Shown: positions 8,534 to 17,414, counted from the first letter of the stretch. The stretch: DNA of 64,000 bases from SABY01 sp964523795 (GCA_964523795.1 CAZGAO010000016.1:1-64000), one strand, 5' to 3'. The notes: generated by a model not told the origin, from the sequence alone. Program-made: numbers and translations.

Positions 8534-8650
8534 TTAACCTTGTCTTTGTTTGTACTTAGGATTTTTCTTGTTAATCACGTACAATCTGCCTTTACGGCGC
8601 ACAATTTTACAATCGGCGGTTCTTTTCTTGATCGAAGCTCTTACTTTCAT
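8534..8650 (-). CDS. rpmJ: Ribosomal protein L36, zinc-ligand-free form
   Basis: A 38-residue protein read directly from the sequence: MKVRASIKKRTADCKIVRRK, then GRLYVINKKNPKYKQRQG. Length and ends match L36. Compared with zinc-binding L36, the ligand positions Cys11, Cys27 and His33 are Thr, Asn and Tyr; only Cys14 remains. It therefore should not bind zinc. It lies between infA and rpsM, the usual place. Confidence 0.95.
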   Translation of the reverse strand: MKVRASIKKRTADCKIVRRKGRLYVINKKNPKYKQRQG

Positions 8651-8662
8651 AACTTTAATTAA

Positions 8663-8881
8663 TTACTTGTACCTGAATGTAATTCTACCTTTGGATAAGT
8701 CGTAGGGCGACATGGCAATTTTAACACGATCGCCAGGAAGAATCTTTATGTAGTGCATGCGCATCTTGCCCGAAATGTGGGCGGTAATTACATGCCCGTT
8801 TTCCAGTTCAACTCTGAACATTGCATTACCCAATGATTCGATCACCGTGCCATCTTGTTCAATTACTGCCTGTTTAGCCAT
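8663..8881 (-). CDS. infA: Translation initiation factor IF-1
   Basis: 72 residues, an S1-type OB fold (MAKQAVIEQDGTVIESLGNA, HISGKMRMHYIKILPGDRVK, YDLSKGRITFRYK). Binds the 30S A site during initiation. 18 bases after map and 12 bases before rpmJ. Confidence 0.98.
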   Translation of the reverse strand: MAKQAVIEQDGTVIESLGNAMFRVELENGHVITAHISGKMRMHYIKILPGDRVKIAMSPYDLSKGRITFRYK

Positions 8882-8899
8882 AAATCTTACTAATATCTG

Positions 8900-9679
8900 T
8901 TAATTTTTATTCTGTATTATTTCATCGATAAAATCGAATGTTGATAAAATTTCGGCCTTGCCCTTGTGCACAACTATGTCGTGCTCGAAGTGTGCCGAAG
9001 GCGAGCCGTCATCGGTCTTGATAGTCCATCCATCGCGCATTTGATACACCTTATGTTTACCCAGGTTAATCATCGGCTCGATGGCCAGCACCATCCCATC
9101 TCTTAGCTCCTTACCTTTGCCCCTGCGGCCAAAATTAGGCACCTCAGGTTTCTCATGCAAATTGGTTCCCATCCCATGTCCTACCAAATCGCGAACTACG
9201 CCGTAACCAAACGATTCGCAATACTGCTGAATGTGCCAGCCAATATCGCCAACCCTGTTACCTGCAACAGCGGCTTCGATGCCAATGTATAAGGATTCGC
9301 GCGTTCGTTGCAAGAGTAGCTTAATATCTTCGCTAACCTCGCCAACGGTAAAGGTAAAAGCTGAATCACCATAATAGCCATCCTTCTTAACACCACAATC
9401 AACCGAAATCACATCGCCATCTTTAAGGGTGTACTTTCCCGGAATACCATGCACAACCTGATCGTTAACAGAGGTGCAAAGTGTAGCCGGAAAACCACCA
9501 TAGCCTTTAAATCCAGGTTTAGCACCATGATCGCGAATAAAGGTTTCGGCAATCGTATCGAGATAAGCGGTTGTAACGCCCGGTCTAATGTGCTTAGCAA
9601 CTTCGGCTAAGGTCTTACCAACAAGTAATGAACTTATTCTAATTAATTCTATTTCGTTGCTTTGTTTTATTAAAGCCAT
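8900..9679 (-). CDS. map: Methionine aminopeptidase, type I
   Basis: Removes N-terminal methionine from new proteins. The two metal-binding aspartates are in VDCGVKKDGYYGDSAF, the histidine in GHGMGTNLHEKPEVPNFG, and the glutamates in LAIEPM and FEHDIVV. The start chosen is MALIKQSNEIELIRISS (259 residues); an ATG three codons upstream (9688) is possible. Its place between secY and infA matches the usual bacterial spc operon. Confidence 0.96.
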   Translation of the reverse strand: MALIKQSNEIELIRISSLLVGKTLAEVAKHIRPGVTTAYLDTIAETFIRDHGAKPGFKGYGGFPATLCTSVNDQVVHGIPGKYTLKDGDVISVDCGVKKDGYYGDSAFTFTVGEVSEDIKLLLQRTRESLYIGIEAAVAGNRVGDIGWHIQQYCESFGYGVVRDLVGHGMGTNLHEKPEVPNFGRRGKGKELRDGMVLAIEPMINLGKHKVYQMRDGWTIKTDDGSPSAHFEHDIVVHKGKAEILSTFDFIDEIIQNKN

Positions 9680-9706
9680 CGTATGCAAGGTTCTTAAATT
9701 TCGGGA

Positions 9707-11071
9707 TTACATTCCCGAGGATGATCTTCCTTTAATTCGTCCACTCTTGGTTAAGCCATCATAGTGGCGCATCAAGAGGTGGCTTTCAATTTGTGATAGC
9801 GTATCCAGAACAACACCCACCAAAATCAAAAGTGAGGTACCGCCGTAAAACTGCGCAAATTGGGCATTAACACCAATCAGGCTCACAAAGGCCGGCATAA
9901 TAGCCACCAATCCCAAAAACATCGATCCCGGGAATGTTATCCGCGACATCACTGTATCGATAAACTCGGAAGTGCGTCGACCGGGTTTAACACCTGGGAT
10001 AAATCCACCATTCTTTTTCATATCTTCAGCCATCTGATTCGGGTTAACCGTAATGGCCGTGTAAAAGTAAGTGAAAATTACTATCATCATAAAAAATACG
10101 AAGTTGTACCAAAAACCATTGATGTTGGTAAAGGTAGAAGCAAATCCTGTAAGCGATTCCGACTGTGCATATTGAGCAATAGTAAGCGGAAGGAACATAA
10201 TTGCCTGGGCAAAAATGATAGGCATTACACCGGCAGCGTTAACTTTAAGTGGGATATACTGACGTACACCGCCGTACTGACGATTGCCAACCACTCGCTT
10301 GGCGTATTGTACCGGTATGCGGCGTGTGCCTTGTACAAGCAATATGGTAACCAGGATAACACCAACAAGGATAAGGATTTCAACAATAAAGATTACAAGG
10401 CCACCACCCGCTTCTTCCATGCGCGAAATAAACTCGCCAAACAATGCAAAAGGCAAACGGGCAATAATACCTATCATAATGATGAGCGAAATACCATTTC
10501 CAATTCCTTTATCGGTAATTTTTTCGCCCAGCCACATCACAAACATAGAGCCTGCAGTAAGCATTATAATGGACGATATGCCGAAGAATGAAAATACCGA
10601 ATGCCCAGTATGCAGCGGGTCGAAGGGATAAATGGCTTCGGCCGGCAACTGGCTCACGATATTGGCTATGTAAGCAGGCGATTGGAAAACTAAAATGATC
10701 ACAGTAAGATAACGGGTGATCTGATTAATTTTTTTACGGCCACTTTCGCCCTCTTTCTGCAAACGCTGGAAATAGGGAATTGCCATACCCAACAATTGCA
10801 CTACGATAGATGCCGAAATGTAAGGCATAATACCCAATGCAAAAATGGAGGCATTAGAAAACGCGCCACCCGAAAACATGTTGAGCAGCCCCAACAAACC
10901 GCTGGAGGTTTGTTGCTCAAGAGCGCCTAACATCGCGGGATCAACACCGGGGAGTACTACGTACGATCCCAAACGGTACAGTAAGATGATACCCAAGGTA
11001 TAGGCTATCCTATTTCTTAGGTCTTCAATCTTAAAGATATTACGAATAGTTTCAATAAATCTTTTCATCAA
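9707..11071 (-). CDS. secY: Protein translocase subunit SecY
   Basis: 454 residues with about ten membrane helices. Family motifs: RIAYTLGIILLYRLGSYVVL in the first helix, the plug/TM2 region (LLNMFSGGAFSNASIFALGI), GNGISLIIMIGI, the basic cytoplasmic loop GTRRIPVQYAKR, and NPNQMAEDMKKNGGFIPGVK. Central channel of the Sec pathway. It starts 3 bases after rplO ends, so translation is probably coupled. Confidence 0.98.
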   Translation of the reverse strand: MMKRFIETIRNIFKIEDLRNRIAYTLGIILLYRLGSYVVLPGVDPAMLGALEQQTSSGLLGLLNMFSGGAFSNASIFALGIMPYISASIVVQLLGMAIPYFQRLQKEGESGRKKINQITRYLTVIILVFQSPAYIANIVSQLPAEAIYPFDPLHTGHSVFSFFGISSIIMLTAGSMFVMWLGEKITDKGIGNGISLIIMIGIIARLPFALFGEFISRMEEAGGGLVIFIVEILILVGVILVTILLVQGTRRIPVQYAKRVVGNRQYGGVRQYIPLKVNAAGVMPIIFAQAIMFLPLTIAQYAQSESLTGFASTFTNINGFWYNFVFFMMIVIFTYFYTAITVNPNQMAEDMKKNGGFIPGVKPGRRTSEFIDTVMSRITFPGSMFLGLVAIMPAFVSLIGVNAQFAQFYGGTSLLILVGVVLDTLSQIESHLLMRHYDGLTKSGRIKGRSSSGM

Positions 11072-11074
11072 AAA

Positions 11075-11521
11075 TTAGATTTTTGTCGCAACACCACCTT
11101 GTTGCTCGATTGCTTCCTGTGCTGTTTTTGAAAAGCCATTGGCTGTAACTTCCACTTTGCTTGTAAGCTCACCACGGCCGAGAATTTTGATAAGGTCGTT
11201 CTTCTGAGCCATACCGTTTTCGATAAATACATTAAGATCGAAGACCGTAATATTTTTCTCGCTGGTAAGTTTTTGCAATGCATCGAGGTTGATACCGAGA
11301 TATTCTTTGCGGTTAATATTTTTGAAACCCCCTTTAGGAATACGACGGTAAAGCGGCATTTGACCTCCTTCGAAGCCTAATTTTTGCTTATAACCCGATC
11401 TCGATTTCGCGCCCTTATGTCCTCTTGTTGAGGTACCACCTCTGCCGGAGCCCTGGCCACGGCCGATTCTTTTCCTGTTCTTGGTTGAACCTTCTGCCGG
11501 TTTTAAATTACTTAAATCCAT
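11075..11521 (-). CDS. rplO: Ribosomal protein L15
   Basis: 148 residues. The extended Gly/Arg-rich N-terminus (SGRGGTSTRGHKGAKSRSGY) threads into 23S rRNA, followed by the globular domain with GGQMPLYRRIPKGGF. 23 bases after rpmD. Confidence 0.98.
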   Translation of the reverse strand: MDLSNLKPAEGSTKNRKRIGRGQGSGRGGTSTRGHKGAKSRSGYKQKLGFEGGQMPLYRRIPKGGFKNINRKEYLGINLDALQKLTSEKNITVFDLNVFIENGMAQKNDLIKILGRGELTSKVEVTANGFSKTAQEAIEQQGGVATKI

Positions 11522-11544
11522 TATATTGTATGGGTTAAGACTGT

Positions 11545-11724
11545 TTATAATTCTTCAACTACAACTAAATGTTTCACTTTGTTGACCATTCCAACGATTT
11601 GTGGAGTAGCTTCGTGCTCAACAACGCCACTTATGCGCTTGAGACCAAGAGCCTGTAAGGTTCTTTTTTGCCTAAGGGTGCGTCCTATTCCGCTACGCAC
11701 CTGCTTTATTTTTATCTTACTCAT
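11545..11724 (-). CDS. rpmD: Ribosomal protein L30
   Basis: 59 residues read directly from the gap between rpsE and rplO: MSKIKIKQVRSGIGRTLRQK, then RTLQALGLKRISGVVEHEAT, then PQIVGMVNKVKHLVVVEEL. The SxIGR and TLxALGLxR motifs are typical of bacterial L30, and the length is normal. Confidence 0.96.
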   Translation of the reverse strand: MSKIKIKQVRSGIGRTLRQKRTLQALGLKRISGVVEHEATPQIVGMVNKVKHLVVVEEL

Positions 11725-11750
11725 AGGTATGGTAAATTATCAAATTTCGA

Positions 11751-12269
11751 TTATCCGTTAAACACCTTCTCCAGTGGAATACCACGCATTTGCGATACAG
11801 TGTAGGGATCGCGCATTTGCAGCAGGGCATTGATAGTAGCTTTAACCACACTGTGGGGGTTTGACGAGCCTTTTGACTTTGCCAGCACATCTTTGATACC
11901 CACACTCTCGAACACAGCACGCATAGCACCACCGGCAATTACACCAGTACCAGCCGAAGCAGGTTTCATAAAAACGTTGGCTCCGCTATATTTTCCGATA
12001 GCCTGGTGAGGAAGTGTTCCGTTGAACACGGGTACTTTGATGAGGTTTTTCTTCGCATCATCGATGCCTTTAGCGATAGCCGAGGTAACTTCTTTGGCTT
12101 TGCCAAGTCCGTAGCCTACCACGCCGTTTTCGTTGCCTACTACAACAATAGCGGAAAAGCTAAAGGTACGTCCACCTTTGGTTACCTTAGTAACCCTTTG
12201 AATGCTTACAAGCTTATCTTTAAAATCGATTTCGCTCGACTTAACTCTCTTAACGTTTGCGTTTGTCAT
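11751..12269 (-). CDS. rpsE: Ribosomal protein S5
   Basis: 172 residues. The N-terminal double-stranded-RNA-binding fold shows LVSIQRVTKVTKGGRTFSFS and VVGNENGVVGYGLGKAKEV, and the C-terminal half has FMKPASAGTGVIAGGAMRAV and GSSNPHSVVKATINAL. A 30S accuracy protein at the mRNA entry side. 6 bases after rplR. Confidence 0.98.
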   Translation of the reverse strand: MTNANVKRVKSSEIDFKDKLVSIQRVTKVTKGGRTFSFSAIVVVGNENGVVGYGLGKAKEVTSAIAKGIDDAKKNLIKVPVFNGTLPHQAIGKYSGANVFMKPASAGTGVIAGGAMRAVFESVGIKDVLAKSKGSSNPHSVVKATINALLQMRDPYTVSQMRGIPLEKVFNG

Positions 12270-12275
12270 AATTTC

Positions 12276-12632
12276 TTAAAATTTTAGGCCCCCTTTTCTG
12301 GCTGCCTCAGCTAAAGTTTTAATCCGTCCATGGTAGAGATAGCCGTTACGATCGAAAACTACTGTTTCGATACCGGCATCAATGGCTTTTTTGGCAATAT
12401 CCAAACCAACATCTTGAGCCTTTTGGGTCTTACTCACCTTCGTTTGCTCTTTGATTTTGGAGCTTGCTGCTACCAATGTTCTGCCATTAAGGTCGTCAAT
12501 TACCTGGGCATAAATTTCGCGATTGCTTCTAAACACCGAAAGCCGTGGGCGTTCAGGTGAGCCTGAGATGGTTTTTCTCAGGCGCATTTTAATGCGAAAC
12601 CTTCTGTATTGCTTTCTATCTTTTATTGCCAT
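12276..12632 (-). CDS. rplR: Ribosomal protein L18
   Basis: 118 residues: a basic N-terminus (RKQYRRFRIKMRLRKTISGS), then RPRLSVFRSNREIYAQVIDD and FDRNGYLYHGRIKTLAEAAR. Binds 5S rRNA with L5 in the central protuberance. Confidence 0.98.
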   Translation of the reverse strand: MAIKDRKQYRRFRIKMRLRKTISGSPERPRLSVFRSNREIYAQVIDDLNGRTLVAASSKIKEQTKVSKTQKAQDVGLDIAKKAIDAGIETVVFDRNGYLYHGRIKTLAEAARKGGLKF

Positions 12633-12679
12633 TTTACAATGGAGTTTTTTTTCTAATTAATAACTTATTTGACTAACTA

Positions 12680-13234
12680 TTAACTGGCAGCAGCTTTACC
12701 TGCTTTGCGTTTAATCTCTTCTCCAAGATACTTAATACCTTTACCTTTGTAAGGCTCAGGCTTACGCAGCGATCGAATCTTAGCGGCGACTTGCCCAACG
12801 AGCTGTTTGTCGGCCGAGCTAAGATGAATCTTTGGATTCTTTCCGCGTTCGGTAACCGTTTCCACCTTAACTTCGGGAGGCAGAACCAATACTATATTGT
12901 GCGAATAACCTAAGGCCAGTTCAAGTTGTTGATCTTTGGCCACAGCCTTGTAACCAACGCCTACCAGTTCCTGGGTAATTTTAAAGCCTTCGGAAACTCC
13001 GTGTACCATATTGGCAAGTATGGAGCGGTACAGACCGTGCAAGGACTTATGCCTTTTTTGCTCGGTGGGGCGCGAGAGCACCACGCGACCATCTTCAATG
13101 GCAATGGTGATATCCGGATCTACTTTTTGAGTTAGCTCTCCTAATTTGCCTTTTACGGTAACAATATTATTATCGCCTACTTTTACCTCAACTCCCTGAG
13201 GCAATGTTATCGGTAATTTTCCTATTCTTGACAT
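12680..13234 (-). CDS. rplF: Ribosomal protein L6
   Basis: 184 residues with two tandem L6 folds: MSRIGKLPITLPQGVEVKVG at the start and the conserved end LRKPEPYKGKGIKYLGEEIK. Sits near the GTPase-associated centre. 16 bases after rpsH. Confidence 0.98.
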   Translation of the reverse strand: MSRIGKLPITLPQGVEVKVGDNNIVTVKGKLGELTQKVDPDITIAIEDGRVVLSRPTEQKRHKSLHGLYRSILANMVHGVSEGFKITQELVGVGYKAVAKDQQLELALGYSHNIVLVLPPEVKVETVTERGKNPKIHLSSADKQLVGQVAAKIRSLRKPEPYKGKGIKYLGEEIKRKAGKAAAS

Positions 13235-13250
13235 TTTTAAGCTCCTCTTA

Positions 13251-13649
13251 TTAGCTGATATAACAAACTACTTCTCCGCCAATTTTTTGTGTACGGGCTT
13301 CCTTGTCGGTCATCAGGCCACGCGAAGTGCTGATAACAGCCACTCCCAAGCCATTGAGTACCCGTGGCAGGTCGTTATGACCAACGTATTGCCTGAGGCC
13401 GGGTGAGCTTACACGCTTCAACGAGGTGATAGCAGCCAGCTTAGATACCGGATGGTATTTCAAAGCGATTTTGATAACCGAGGGAAATATATCATCTTCA
13501 AATTTATAATTAAGGATGTAACCTTTCTCAAAGAGAATTTTAGTTAATTCCTTCTTCATTTTGGAGGACGGTATCTCTACAACACGGTGGTTGGCCATGA
13601 TAGCATTTCTAAGCCGGGTGAGGTAATCTGAAATCGGATCAGTGAACAT
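13251..13649 (-). CDS. rpsH: Ribosomal protein S8
   Basis: 132 residues. MFTDPISDYLTRLRNAIMAN at the N-terminus and GVAVISTSRGLMTDKEART near the C-terminus are the standard S8 signatures. Binds 16S rRNA helix 21; in other bacteria it represses the spc operon, and nothing here shows whether that holds. Confidence 0.98.
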   Translation of the reverse strand: MFTDPISDYLTRLRNAIMANHRVVEIPSSKMKKELTKILFEKGYILNYKFEDDIFPSVIKIALKYHPVSKLAAITSLKRVSSPGLRQYVGHNDLPRVLNGLGVAVISTSRGLMTDKEARTQKIGGEVVCYIS

Positions 13650-13682
13650 TACTCCTGTATTTATATTAATTCTTACTATTTA

Positions 13683-13952
13683 TTACCAACTTGCTTTTTT
13701 TACTCCGGGTATCAAACCCTGTAAAGCCATTTCGCGAAAGTTGATACGCGAAACTCCAAACTGACGCATGTATCCCTTGGGTCGTCCTGATAGCTGACAG
13801 CGATTGTGCATGCGCACGGGCGAGGAATTTTTGGGCAGTTTTTGCAGTGCAGTATAATCGCCAGCTGCTTTGAGGGCGGCACGCTTTTCTGCGTATTGGT
13901 CAACGAGTTTTTTTCGTTTGACTTCTCTTGCTTTCATTGATTCTTTAGCCAT
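13683..13952 (-). CDS. rpsN: Ribosomal protein S14 (long, zinc-free form)
   Basis: 89 residues, the long C-minus form: one internal Cys (HNRCQLSGRPKGYMRQFGVS) and no CxxC pairs. It ends FREMALQGLIPGVKKASW as expected. Together with the zinc-free L36 and S4 it points to zinc-sparing ribosomal proteins in this operon. Confidence 0.98.
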   Translation of the reverse strand: MAKESMKAREVKRKKLVDQYAEKRAALKAAGDYTALQKLPKNSSPVRMHNRCQLSGRPKGYMRQFGVSRINFREMALQGLIPGVKKASW

Positions 13953-13960
13953 AAATCAAG

Positions 13961-14515
13961 TTAGTTTTGATTTTTAAATGGAATTCCAAATGCTTTTAAC
14001 AATTCAAGTGCTTCCTTATCGGTTTCGGCACTGGTAACAAAGGTGATGTGCATACCGTTGATGTTTTGAACTTTGTCCATCACAATCTCAGGGAAAATAA
14101 TCTGTTCGGTAATTCCGAGCGAATAATTTCCGCGGCCATCAAATCCCTTATCGTTGATACCTCTAAAGTCGCGAATACGTGGTATTGCTACCGAGATCAA
14201 ACGGTCGAGGAATTCGTACATTTGGTTTTGGCGCAGTGTTACGCGCACACCTATGGGCATTCCTTTACGTAGTTTAAAGTTCGAGATGTCCTTTTTCGAT
14301 TTTGTAGGCACAGCTTTTTGGCCTGAAATAAGCGAAATTTCGTTTATCCCGTTGTCGATAATTTTCTTATCGGCTATGGCACCGCCCAAGCCCTGGTTAA
14401 TCGAAATCTTCAACAACCTGGGTACCTGCATGGGGCTTTTGTACTCAAATTTTTTGAGCATGCCCGCATGAATTTCTTCGCGGTACTTAGTTTTAAGTCT
14501 TGGAATGTAACTCAT
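13961..14515 (-). CDS. rplE: Ribosomal protein L5
   Basis: 184 residues. PRLLKISINQGLGGAIADKK, GMPIGVRVTLRQNQMYEFLD and DFRGINDKGFDGRGNYSLGI mark L5, which binds 5S rRNA and contacts P-site tRNA. Its ATG overlaps the rplX stop by one base (TAATG), so the two are translationally coupled. Confidence 0.98.
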   Translation of the reverse strand: MSYIPRLKTKYREEIHAGMLKKFEYKSPMQVPRLLKISINQGLGGAIADKKIIDNGINEISLISGQKAVPTKSKKDISNFKLRKGMPIGVRVTLRQNQMYEFLDRLISVAIPRIRDFRGINDKGFDGRGNYSLGITEQIIFPEIVMDKVQNINGMHITFVTSAETDKEALELLKAFGIPFKNQN

Positions 14516-14841
14516 TATTTAATTACCTCCCCTGATTTTTTAGAATATCGTACAATTTTTCCTGTTTTTTCATTTACACGGCGACCAACCCTGGTAGCTT
14601 TACCTGTACCATCAATAACCATGATGTTCGACAGGTTCATAGGTGCTTCTTTGGATATGATACCCCCCTGAGGATTTTTTGCATCGGGCTTGGCATGTTT
14701 AGTTGCCATATTAACGCCTTCAACGATGGCCGTCTTTTTCTTACCATCAACAAAGAGGACTTTTCCCTGCTTGCCTTTGGAGTTTCCGGAGATAACCATC
14801 ACGTTATCACCTTTTTTTACATGTAGCTTATAATTTCCCAT
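14515..14841 (-). CDS. rplX: Ribosomal protein L24
   Basis: 108 residues. The KOW motif (KKGDNVMVISGNSKGKQGKV) is at the N-terminus, then GVNMATKHAKPDAKNPQGGI. Early 50S assembly protein. 12 bases after rplN. Confidence 0.98.
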   Translation of the reverse strand: MGNYKLHVKKGDNVMVISGNSKGKQGKVLFVDGKKKTAIVEGVNMATKHAKPDAKNPQGGIISKEAPMNLSNIMVIDGTGKATRVGRRVNEKTGKIVRYSKKSGEVIK

Positions 14842-14853
14842 CTTGATCTATTT

Positions 14854-15222
14854 TTACAATACTTCCGGTGCCAAAGAAACAATTTTCATGTACTGTTTTT
14901 CGCGTAACTCGCGAGCCACCGGGCCAAAAATACGTGTACCGATCATTTCACCACCAGTATTCAACAGTACAACAGCGTTGTCGTCGAAACGTATGTAAGT
15001 TCCATCGGGGCGTCTTGTTTCTTTGCGGGTGCGCACAACCACAGCTTTGGAAACGGTACCTTTTTTAATGTTTCCTGAGGGAATCGCATTTTTGACGGTA
15101 ACGATAATATTATCGCCAATACCGGCATAGCGTTTTCTGGTACCTCCCAGCACACTAATACAAAGTACTTCGCGTGCTCCGCTGTTGTCGGCAACTGTTA
15201 ATCTGGATTCTTTCTGTATCAT
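14854..15222 (-). CDS. rplN: Ribosomal protein L14
   Basis: 122 residues, beginning MIQKESRLTVADNSGAREVL and ending REKQYMKIVSLAPEVL, with YIRFDDNAVVLLNTGGEMIG in the middle. Forms part of the intersubunit bridge with 16S rRNA. 6 bases after rpsQ. Confidence 0.98.
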   Translation of the reverse strand: MIQKESRLTVADNSGAREVLCISVLGGTRKRYAGIGDNIIVTVKNAIPSGNIKKGTVSKAVVVRTRKETRRPDGTYIRFDDNAVVLLNTGGEMIGTRIFGPVARELREKQYMKIVSLAPEVL

Positions 15223-15228
15223 GACTCG

Positions 15229-15495
15229 TTACTTAGCTCTTTCGATAATTTCAATTAATCTCCAACATTTGTTTTTGCTTAGCGGTCTGGTTTCCATGAT
15301 CCGCACAGTGTCGCCGATGTTACAATCATTGCTTTCGTCGTGAGCCGAAAATTTAGTTGTCTTCTTAACGAACTTTTTGTAAATCGGATGCTTAACCCTG
15401 CGTTCAACCTGCACCACAATGGTTTTATCCATCTTATTGCTGGTTACCAGGCCGGTACGCTCTTTCCTAAGAGTTCTTGTTGATTTGGCTTCCAT
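15229..15495 (-). CDS. rpsQ: Ribosomal protein S17
   Basis: 88 residues, an OB-fold protein: GLVTSNKMDKTIVVQVERRV, HPIYKKFVKKTTKFSAHDES, then GDTVRIMETRPLSKNKCWRL. Early 16S rRNA binder. 11 bases after rpmC. Confidence 0.98.
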   Translation of the reverse strand: MEAKSTRTLRKERTGLVTSNKMDKTIVVQVERRVKHPIYKKFVKKTTKFSAHDESNDCNIGDTVRIMETRPLSKNKCWRLIEIIERAK

Positions 15496-15506
15496 TATAA
15501 TGAAAT

Positions 15507-15710
15507 CTAGTTAAATTTTCCTTCAAGTTGTCTTTTGCGGATTTCAGTATTCAGCCGTGCGACTGTTCTGCGGTAGTCCACAATTTTATTTGGGTTTTCG
15601 AGCGGCGAAACGGCGTGATTCAGCTTGAGCTTATTCAGTTGTTTCACTTCTTCTTCCAACCTTTCGAGCAAATCGTCGTTCGACAATTCTTTGATGACGT
15701 TTTGTTTCAT
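15507..15710 (-). CDS. rpmC: Ribosomal protein L29
   Basis: 67 residues, a two-helix coil: ELSNDDLLERLEEEVKQLNK, LKLNHAVSPLENPNKIVDYR, RTVARLNTEIRKRQLEGKFN. Lies at the tunnel exit beside L23. 10 bases after rplP. Confidence 0.97.
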   Translation of the reverse strand: MKQNVIKELSNDDLLERLEEEVKQLNKLKLNHAVSPLENPNKIVDYRRTVARLNTEIRKRQLEGKFN

Positions 15711-15720
15711 AATTTCAGGC

Positions 15721-16140
15721 TTATTCAGTATAATCTCGTCTAACTACAAACTTTGTTGATACCGGCAGCTTTTGTGCTGCCAGGCGGAGTGCTTCCTTTG
15801 CTACCATAAGCGAAACACCTTCGGCTTCGAAGATAATACGCCCCGGGGTAACGCGGGCCACGAAATATTCGGGGGCACCTTTACCTTTACCCATCCGCAC
15901 CTCGGCAGGTTTTTTGGTTACAGGCTTATCCGGAAAAACTTTGATCCAGATTTGTCCTTCACGTTTCATGTAACGTGTTACGGCCTGACGTGCAGCTTCT
16001 ATCTGACGTCCTGTAAGCCATGCCGATTCGAGTGTTTTTATTCCGAACGATCCGAAAGCCAACTCATGTCCCCGATGGGCATTTCCTTTCATTTTGCCCT
16101 TCTGCTGCTTTCTGAATTTCGTTTTCTTTGGCTGTAACAT
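15721..16140 (-). CDS. rplP: Ribosomal protein L16
   Basis: 139 residues: MLQPKKTKFRKQQKGKMKGN, ARQAVTRYMKREGQIWIKVF, RMGKGKGAPEYFVARVTPGR. Helps position A-site tRNA. Follows rpsC after 37 bases. Confidence 0.98.
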   Translation of the reverse strand: MLQPKKTKFRKQQKGKMKGNAHRGHELAFGSFGIKTLESAWLTGRQIEAARQAVTRYMKREGQIWIKVFPDKPVTKKPAEVRMGKGKGAPEYFVARVTPGRIIFEAEGVSLMVAKEALRLAAQKLPVSTKFVVRRDYTE

Positions 16141-16177
16141 TTCTATATTATTAAAATGTGATTAACTTAACAATTCA

Positions 16178-16933
16178 CTATTTCCGTTGGCGTTGTTGAC
16201 GGCCACCTGCACCACCACGGCCAGGTCTTCTGCCACCGGAGCCACCAGGGCCGCCCCCAGGACTCTTCTGCTTGTTCTCGTTGGTAGTTATCTGAACAAC
16301 ATCAGGCTTTCCGAAAATCTCGCCCTTGCAAATCCAAACCTTGATACCAATACGTCCGTAGGTAGTATGGGCTTCGGTACTGGCATAATCGATATCAGCG
16401 CGCAGGGTGTGCAGAGGCGTACGACCTTCTTTGTACATCTCGTTACGAGCCATTTCGGCACCTCCCAATCGACCGGATATTAAAACTTTAATGCCTTCGG
16501 CACCGATACGCATGGTAGAGGCAATGGAGGTTTTGATAGCCCGACGAAATGAAATCCTTCCTTCGATTTGACGTGCAATAGCGTTTCCAACCAGCGATGC
16601 ATCAAGCTCGGGGCGTTTTATTTCGCTAATGTTAATCTGGATTTCTTTGCCGGTCAATTTCTTAAGCTCTTCCTTTAGTTTATCAACTTCCTGTCCGCCT
16701 TTACCAATAATAATTCCCGGACGAGCGGTATTGATGGTAACGGTAACGAGTTTTAGCGTGCGCTCGATGTAAATTTTAGCAATACCTGCTTTTGAAAGTC
16801 GGGCATTGAGATATTTACGGATTTTATCGTCTTCCACGAGTTTGTCGCCAAACGATTTGCCACCATACCAGTTGGAGTCCCATCCTTTAATGATGCCTAA
16901 CCTTAATCCTATCGGATGCGTTTTTTGTCCCAT
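16178..16933 (-). CDS. rpsC: Ribosomal protein S3 with Gly/Arg-rich tail
   Basis: 251 residues. The N-terminal KH domain carries ARPGIIIGKGGQEVDKLKEE, and the C-terminal domain has SGRLGGAEMARNEMYKEGRT and ADIDYASTEAHTTYGRIGIK. The last ~30 residues are almost only Gly, Arg, Gln and Pro (GGGPGGSGGRRPGRGGAGG), a disordered RNA-binding-like tail. Forms the mRNA entry helicase site with S4 and S5. Confidence 0.98.
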   Translation of the reverse strand: MGQKTHPIGLRLGIIKGWDSNWYGGKSFGDKLVEDDKIRKYLNARLSKAGIAKIYIERTLKLVTVTINTARPGIIIGKGGQEVDKLKEELKKLTGKEIQINISEIKRPELDASLVGNAIARQIEGRISFRRAIKTSIASTMRIGAEGIKVLISGRLGGAEMARNEMYKEGRTPLHTLRADIDYASTEAHTTYGRIGIKVWICKGEIFGKPDVVQITTNENKQKSPGGGPGGSGGRRPGRGGAGGRQQRQRK

Positions 16934-16966
16934 TAATTATTGTGATATTGATTATTATATTCTAAT

Positions 16967-17386
16967 TTATTCCTGAGTACCAGCAAAAACATTTTCTCTG
17001 CTATCGATTACCAGCGTAACGTGGTTTGAGCGTTTGCGGATGCGATGAGCGCGTCCCTGCGGTGCAGGCCTTATGCGTTTGAGTACACGGGCACTATCCA
17101 CCATTATGCTTTTAACATACAAGTTACGGTCTTCCATTCGTACCCCTTCGTTTTTCTCCTGCCAGTTGGCAAGTGCCGAGAGGATAAGTTTGTATAGCCT
17201 TCGGGCGGCATCGTTAGGTTTGAATTTCATTACATTCAAAGCGATTTCAACGTTGTTGCCTCTGATAAGGTCGGCCATGAGTCTCATCTTTCGTGGCGAG
17301 GTAGGGCAATTGTTAAGGCTGGCCATAAAGAGTTCTTTTTTGGCTTCCTTGCGTTTTTCCGCTGCTATTTGTTTACGTGATCCCAT
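16967..17386 (-). CDS. rplV: Ribosomal protein L22
   Basis: 139 residues, about 25 more than E. coli L22 because of a basic N-terminal extension (MGSRKQIAAEKRKEAKKELF). The core shows SPRKMRLMADLIRGNNVEIA, and the tunnel hairpin has RPAPQGRAHRIRKRSNHVTL. This loop is where macrolide-resistance changes arise in other bacteria; nothing unusual is seen. Confidence 0.98.
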   Translation of the reverse strand: MGSRKQIAAEKRKEAKKELFMASLNNCPTSPRKMRLMADLIRGNNVEIALNVMKFKPNDAARRLYKLILSALANWQEKNEGVRMEDRNLYVKSIMVDSARVLKRIRPAPQGRAHRIRKRSNHVTLVIDSRENVFAGTQE

Positions 17387-17414
17387 AATTTTAAAATCCT
17401 TTTAAAAATTAAGC

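Noticed and set aside
9860..10591. 243-codon plus-strand frame
   Set aside because: Antisense to secY; Lys/Asn/His-rich, no recognisable domain.
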